DNA of 13,599 nucleotides from assembly GCA_030666985.1 (NCBI GenBank), contig DAOUWT010000043.1, positions 1 to 13,599 of the forward strand, written 5' to 3'. The notes under the pieces were generated by a model. The model saw only the letters and a list, made by a program, of their open reading frames with translations. It had not been told where the DNA came from and searched no databases. Positions 13,568 through 13,599 of the stretch are shown piece after piece. A program made the translations under genes and the position numbers. Positions within the stretch are counted from its first letter, which is position 1; the number at the start of each line of letters is the position of its first letter. The DNA comes from Chloroflexota bacterium (lineage in GTDB: Bacteria; Chloroflexota; Anaerolineae; Anaerolineales; UBA11858).

Positions 13568-13599
13568 ACTGAATACTGAATACTGAATACTGAATACTG
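13568..13599. repeat. ACTGAAT heptamer tandem repeat at the window edge
   Basis: Four perfect copies of the 7-mer ACTGAAT (13568-13595) and a partial fifth run off the end of the window. The unit length equals that of the GTGAAAC-type tracts elsewhere in the window, but the word is different. The true length of the array is unknown. Confidence 0.92.

Overview
The window looks like chromosomal DNA from a free-living bacterium of moderate GC, most likely a Chloroflexota (Anaerolineae-like) organism. The taxonomic call is an inference from gene style (a YebC-RuvC pair, a soluble GAF histidine kinase, a long AtpA, an extra MreB-like gene, palindromic and heptameric intergenic repeats). It was not tested by any search. 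Both ends of the window are short tandem repeats, as expected of a contig that broke at repeats.

Layout, left to right. Positions 1-221 hold a composite tandem repeat (a 16-bp unit, then degenerate 7-bp units). Two minus-strand genes follow: a membrane-anchored family 2 glycosyltransferase (203-1135) and, upstream of it, a soluble GAF-histidine kinase (1307-2581) with a clear extended -10 promoter. Diverging from the kinase is a zinc alcohol dehydrogenase (2723-3718). A second extended -10 promoter then leads into yebC-ruvC (3941-5191). A palindromic MITE-like element, an MgtC/DUF4010 membrane protein (5402-6664) and ruvA (6794-7369) follow, all on the plus strand; ruvB is not in the window.

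From 7621 to 13382 lies an F1 ATP synthase cluster, atpA-atpG-atpD-atpC, followed 15 bp later by a divergent MreB/actin-like gene. The Fo genes (a, b, c) and the delta gene are not upstream, where ruvA sits instead. AtpA carries an extra segment of about 40 residues relative to E. coli. A second, inverted copy of the MITE-like element separates atpG from atpD. After the mreB-like gene come a 39-bp near-perfect palindrome, a good bidirectional rho-independent terminator and ACTGAAT tandem repeats to the window edge.

Most of the coding content is housekeeping: ATP synthesis, Holliday-junction processing, translation-associated YebC, and cell-envelope or signalling genes. The unusual part is what lies between genes. 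Degenerate heptamer tracts (GTGAAAC / CACGTTT words) occur at four separate gene junctions, three of them arranged as imperfect inverted repeats. One supplies the stop codon of the glycosyltransferase and another runs into the start codon of ruvA. The other points worth attention are the AtpA insertion and the MreB-like protein that lacks the phosphate-2 aspartate.
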